This document shows positions 60,955 to 64,000 of a stretch of 64,000 nucleotides of DNA, in pieces. Every line of letters begins with the position of its first letter. Positions within the stretch are counted from its first letter, which is position 1. The notes under the pieces are model-generated. The model was not told the DNA's origin and made no database searches. It saw only the letters and a program-made list of their open reading frames with translations. Where the stretch lies: positions 6,100,682-6,164,681 of the forward strand of contig JAQFVV010012398.1 in assembly GCA_028023455.1 (NCBI GenBank), in the 5' to 3' direction. Position numbers and translations under genes: made by a program. This DNA is from Epiperipatus broadwayi. Taxonomy: Eukaryota; Onychophora; Udeonychophora; Euonychophora; Peripatidae.

Positions 60955-63080
60955 TTTTCAGTTGCCTGGTATTTCTCAATTGAAATATCAGGTTAGTTTT
61001 TTTGATGTCAGAATGAATATGTTAATAAATTTTTTTAAATAGGTATTTATAATCATGATATACAAAATTAAATTACAGCTATTATTTCCAAATGATTGTA
61101 AAATCACCAGCCCAAATAGTGGTTGGTAACCAAAGATAAAGAATGCTAAAAATTACTGACAGTAGATTTAGGCTGTCATTCTATATCAACCTTTTATTTA
61201 GATACATACAACTGTACATCACTTTCAATTGAAAAAATATTGCACAAACTGAAAGAAGAACTGCCTAATAATAAATGAGATATTATTAAACTTTGCAAAG
61301 TTAGAAGAAAATCTGAAAAGGGAATTGTCTTAAAAAATGAAAGAACATTGTTTTGGAGATTTCAACTTAGTGGAAGATACCAAATGCAGATAATTCATGT
61401 TTATCCCCAACAAGTTCTTATTGTGACAGAAAAGTAAATGACTTTTATGTAGATATACAAAATACTTTTGATGAAATCAAATAACATTTTAAAATTGTAA
61501 TAAAAATATTGAATATGATTAAAATATGAAAGTGCTGTGAATAAATTTGATTATGGTAATAAAAATGAGAGAGAACACAGATTTGTGATCACAGAAAGAC
61601 TTACAAATTTTTATTTTTAAAAAAATGTTATTAAAACAGGCAAAATTCTCTATACATATTGCCACTCAGTGCAAGCCAGAGTAATCAATGGATGCCAGAA
61701 GGCTTGTGCATAAAATCCCCATCTACTCATCCAATATCCCCAGAATAGTTTCTGTCTTGTGGCTTTCATCAGCGAAGAGCCTTGGATCTGAGAAAACTGC
61801 ACTTAGATCCTCACTGATGAAGGCGACAAGCCAGAAACTAGTTTGGGAATATTGGATGAGTAGACACTAGATGGAAATTTTATGCACAAGCCTTTTGGAA
61901 TCCATTGATTACTTTGGCTTGCACTGAATGGCAATACATATAGAGAGTTTTGCCTGTTTTAATAACAGTTAAGAGCAAGCATAAGAAATGGTGATCATGT
62001 GAGAAAGTTGTTAAAAATAAACATGGACTTATCAAAAATAAAGAAATAAAAATGATCATTCTTTGACTAAAATGTATATTTCAAGATTATGATCATTGAT
62101 TATTGAGATATAATATATGTATTAAAGCAAAATTAGAAAGATAAAAAAATATTATACAAAACAGTTTAACAATTGACATTCCTAATCTACAAAAATGCTT
62201 CAATAAATTTAAATTAGAACTTACAAATTGTTTTAAAATATTAATAGATTTTGAAGATGATAATTGACCAGTGGATTTTCTATTGATACAAGATAATATA
62301 TGAAGGAAAGATGGAATATAAACAAAGTGATCCACTAAGAAAAATTTAATATCTAGAATTTTGTAAAATGATATAAATAAAAAGTTAATAATGATATAAA
62401 AAATATAATTGAGAATTGGCAAAAGAAAGTTTTAAAACACTGAAAAGTATAATAATAAGAAAAAATATTTTAGCAATAAGAAGAAAAGATGGAATTATTG
62501 CTAAAAGAAAAGACAGTATCATAAAATGTGTGGAAGAGTTTCATATATAAAAAAATATACTTATAAAAATAAGAAAACAAAGTATCCCTTACAGTTGTTA
62601 CTTTTTCTGAATTGCCCAAAATAAAAAAGCAATACATGCAATTAGATCTATAAAGAAGAAAAAGCTCCAGAAAGTGGAAATATAAATATCTTAAAAAAAG
62701 CAGATGTAAAAGTAGAAAAACTGTTGACAAAATTATATACCAAAGGTCTAAATGATAAATTATACCAGATGATTGGAAGAATGTAGCAGTAATATAGTTT
62801 TTTTTGTTAATAAAAGGTGATAAAGATAGTTTTATAAATTAAAGACCTATTAGTCTTTTATAAGTTCTATACAAAACCATTAACAAAATAACTGCAATTT
62901 ATCAACATCAAATGTTGAATTTTAACTCATTACAAGAATAAGCTGGATTTAAAAGTAAATTTAGCATAGTGAATCACATTCCAGTATTGAAAGAAGTTAT
63001 AAAAAGGACTTACAAATATAACTTGCCATTTTGCTTTGGCAGAAAATGGTGAAACAATACAAAATCAAAATCAACTATTA
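60955..63080 (+). pseudogene. LINE copy 2 (RTE/BovB-like), endonuclease to reverse transcriptase palm
   Basis: Collinear with LINE copy 1. The 5' part (60955-61370) matches 1-410. After a deletion of the central endonuclease, the text resumes at 61380 with MQIIHVY. The gene is interrupted at 61626-61967 by a palindromic element and continues with VKSKHKKW after it. RT motifs are RPISLL (about 62847) and VLYKTINKI (about 62866), then AGFKSKFSIVNHI (about 62942). The copy ends near 63080, before the catalytic site. It is more decayed than copy 1, with many stops and shifts. The 86- and 109-codon ORFs on the opposite strand are shadows. Confidence 0.8.
61626..61967. mobile_element. 342-bp palindromic MITE/foldback element inside LINE copy 2
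   Basis: The ends are TGTTATTAAAACAGGCAAAA and its reverse complement. The arms stay similar for about 120 bases, including GTGCATAAAATC and CTCATCCAATAT. The inner part is itself palindromic, with TTCATCAGCGAAGAG answered by CTCACTGATGAAGG. Nearly the whole element folds on itself. LINE sequence continues on both sides without loss. The target duplication is uncertain because the palindrome extends to its edge. A 60-codon ORF across it is a translation of the repeat. Confidence 0.85.
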
Positions 63081-63149
63081 TCTTAGCTGCGAACTGAAAC
63101 TTATCAAAAATGATGAAAAACATTTTTAATAAGTTATATACAATATATA

Positions 63150-63350
63150 TTATATAGGGTATATGAGCACAGACTTTCAGATGACCCATCACTCTCCACT
63201 CTATCTAATATCACTGATACACTCAAGCACATATATGCTGAAAATTTAAATAATCACCAATATACGTATTTCATGCTAAACCAGCAATCATCAGCTGGTC
63301 CAGATTATCATCTCCCACACATATATACTATAAGTGCTCAGATATATATT
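63150..63350. mobile_element. Family Z copy 3
   Basis: It matches 19190-19380 closely, with TATGAGCACAGACTTTCA, CAATATACGTATTTCATGCT, TCCAGATTATCATCTCCC and TATAAGTGCTCAGATATATA all shared. It directly follows the broken end of LINE copy 2 and lacks the middle and second arm. Confidence 0.8.
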
Positions 63351-64000
63351 GTCCACATTTGAATAATTTCACAGATTGTTTAACATTAAATGAGATAGTA
63401 TCATTAAAAGTCATAGATATTTTTGCCAGAATCATTTTAGTAAAATAGAATCTGAAATAATATCAAAAACAAATCAAAAATATATATTTTTATGAATTTA
63501 AGATGTAAATCTTGAAATTATAAAATAAATTTTCAGGTATGAAAAATAAAATAAACAAACATTTGGCAAAGAATTTGGTGAATTTTTAAATTCTCACTCA
63601 TAAAAAAGTATTTGGTCTAATTTATTACTTTGATGAAAACTTGAGTGCTAATCTGAAACAACCATATTTTAAATAAAGATAAATTAGACAAATACTGTTG
63701 CTAATCACTAGATTGTGTGGTTTAGCATTGCCCTATCAATTTTAACTGATAGTTGCTTGGTTATATCATAGCCAAAGATTTATTCTAATATATGGAAAAT
63801 ACCCTTATAATTTCAATGCTTATTTATATAATTAGAAAACAATTAATACTTAGACAATCCCTATGTCAATAACAATCAATAATTTCAAACTGTTGTCAAG
63901 GCAACTTCCTTTCACCAATAAAGATGGAATCCCACCTTTATTAAGGGACTAATAAACATAAAAACACTAAAGAGTGCAACTTCACCACAGCGATTGAAAT
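63351..64000. other. AT-rich DNA to the window edge, with an X-box-like site
   Basis: No gene seen. GTTGTCAAGGCAAC at 63892-63905 is close to the palindromic RFX X-box consensus. AATAAAGATGG (63917-63927) and CCACCTTTATT (63932-63942) form a small hairpin just after. Any gene they serve would lie beyond the window. Confidence 0.4.

Noticed and set aside
61688-61870. 60-codon ORF as a small protein
   Set aside because: It lies wholly within the palindromic element and is explained by it.
62093-62422. 109-codon minus-strand ORF
   Set aside because: It is antisense to LINE copy 2, whose + strand reading is supported by homology to copy 1.
1-64000. CRISPR array, operon, prophage or bacterial system
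   Set aside because: No regularly spaced short repeats with unique spacers, no long ORFs and no ribosome binding sites. The repeats are eukaryotic transposons and satellites.

Overview
The window looks like AT-rich, repeat-packed genomic DNA from an invertebrate animal. I estimate GC content by eye at well under one third. There are no operons or bacterial-style ribosome binding sites, and I found no intact protein-coding gene. Every recognisable coding stretch is a broken transposable-element gene: RTE/BovB-like LINEs, Gypsy-type LTR retrotransposons, a Penelope-like element and a hAT-type transposase with ZMYM1/DUF4371 features. tRNA-derived SINEs, foldback elements and tandem repeats sit among them. 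The phylum cannot be fixed from the sequence. One core-promoter-like site with a TCAGT initiator is weakly arthropod-like. I made all comparisons by reading, without alignment software, so boundaries are good to tens of bases except where exact ends are given.

Layout. 1-6060: LINE copy 1 on the + strand, split by about 3 kb of unrelated DNA. 6081-14270: two candidate long elements with TGTAAC-like ends lying in TA-rich DNA. 14271-16950: a microsatellite, a degenerate 385-bp tandem repeat, an inverted repeat and a foldback element. 17020-18895 and 22300-25520: two copies of a roughly 2-kb repeat. The second copy has gained a Penelope-like fragment and a SINE, so the first copy shows the empty site for both. 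A gag-like remnant lies between them at 20092-21600. 25520-29040: two partial copies of a repeat called X here, flanking a minus-strand Gypsy pol fragment. 29048-30499: an array of a 363-bp unit with an internal head-to-head inversion and 13-bp direct repeats at both ends. 30490-31146: a fragment of a Gypsy LTR followed by an inverted piece of itself.

31150-36290: very AT-rich DNA with a possible promoter, splice acceptor and polyadenylation signals but no coding sequence. 36414-40351: a third candidate long element. 40352-45590: two inverted X copies around a coiled-coil gag remnant. 45638-49940: AT-rich DNA. 49945-51360: the LTR and integrase tail of a minus-strand Gypsy element. 51440-53971: the hAT-like transposase remnant. 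55004-57689: SINEs with clear target-site duplications, one of them captured in a 223-bp tandem duplication. 58784-59087: a run of 12 G and an inverted-repeat element. 60955-63080: LINE copy 2, interrupted by a 342-bp palindromic element.

The contents do not work as a pathway. They record repeated nested insertion, inversion and local duplication. The most informative parts are the flanked 363-bp array, the filled and empty repeat pair, and the SINE family in which different heads share one tail.
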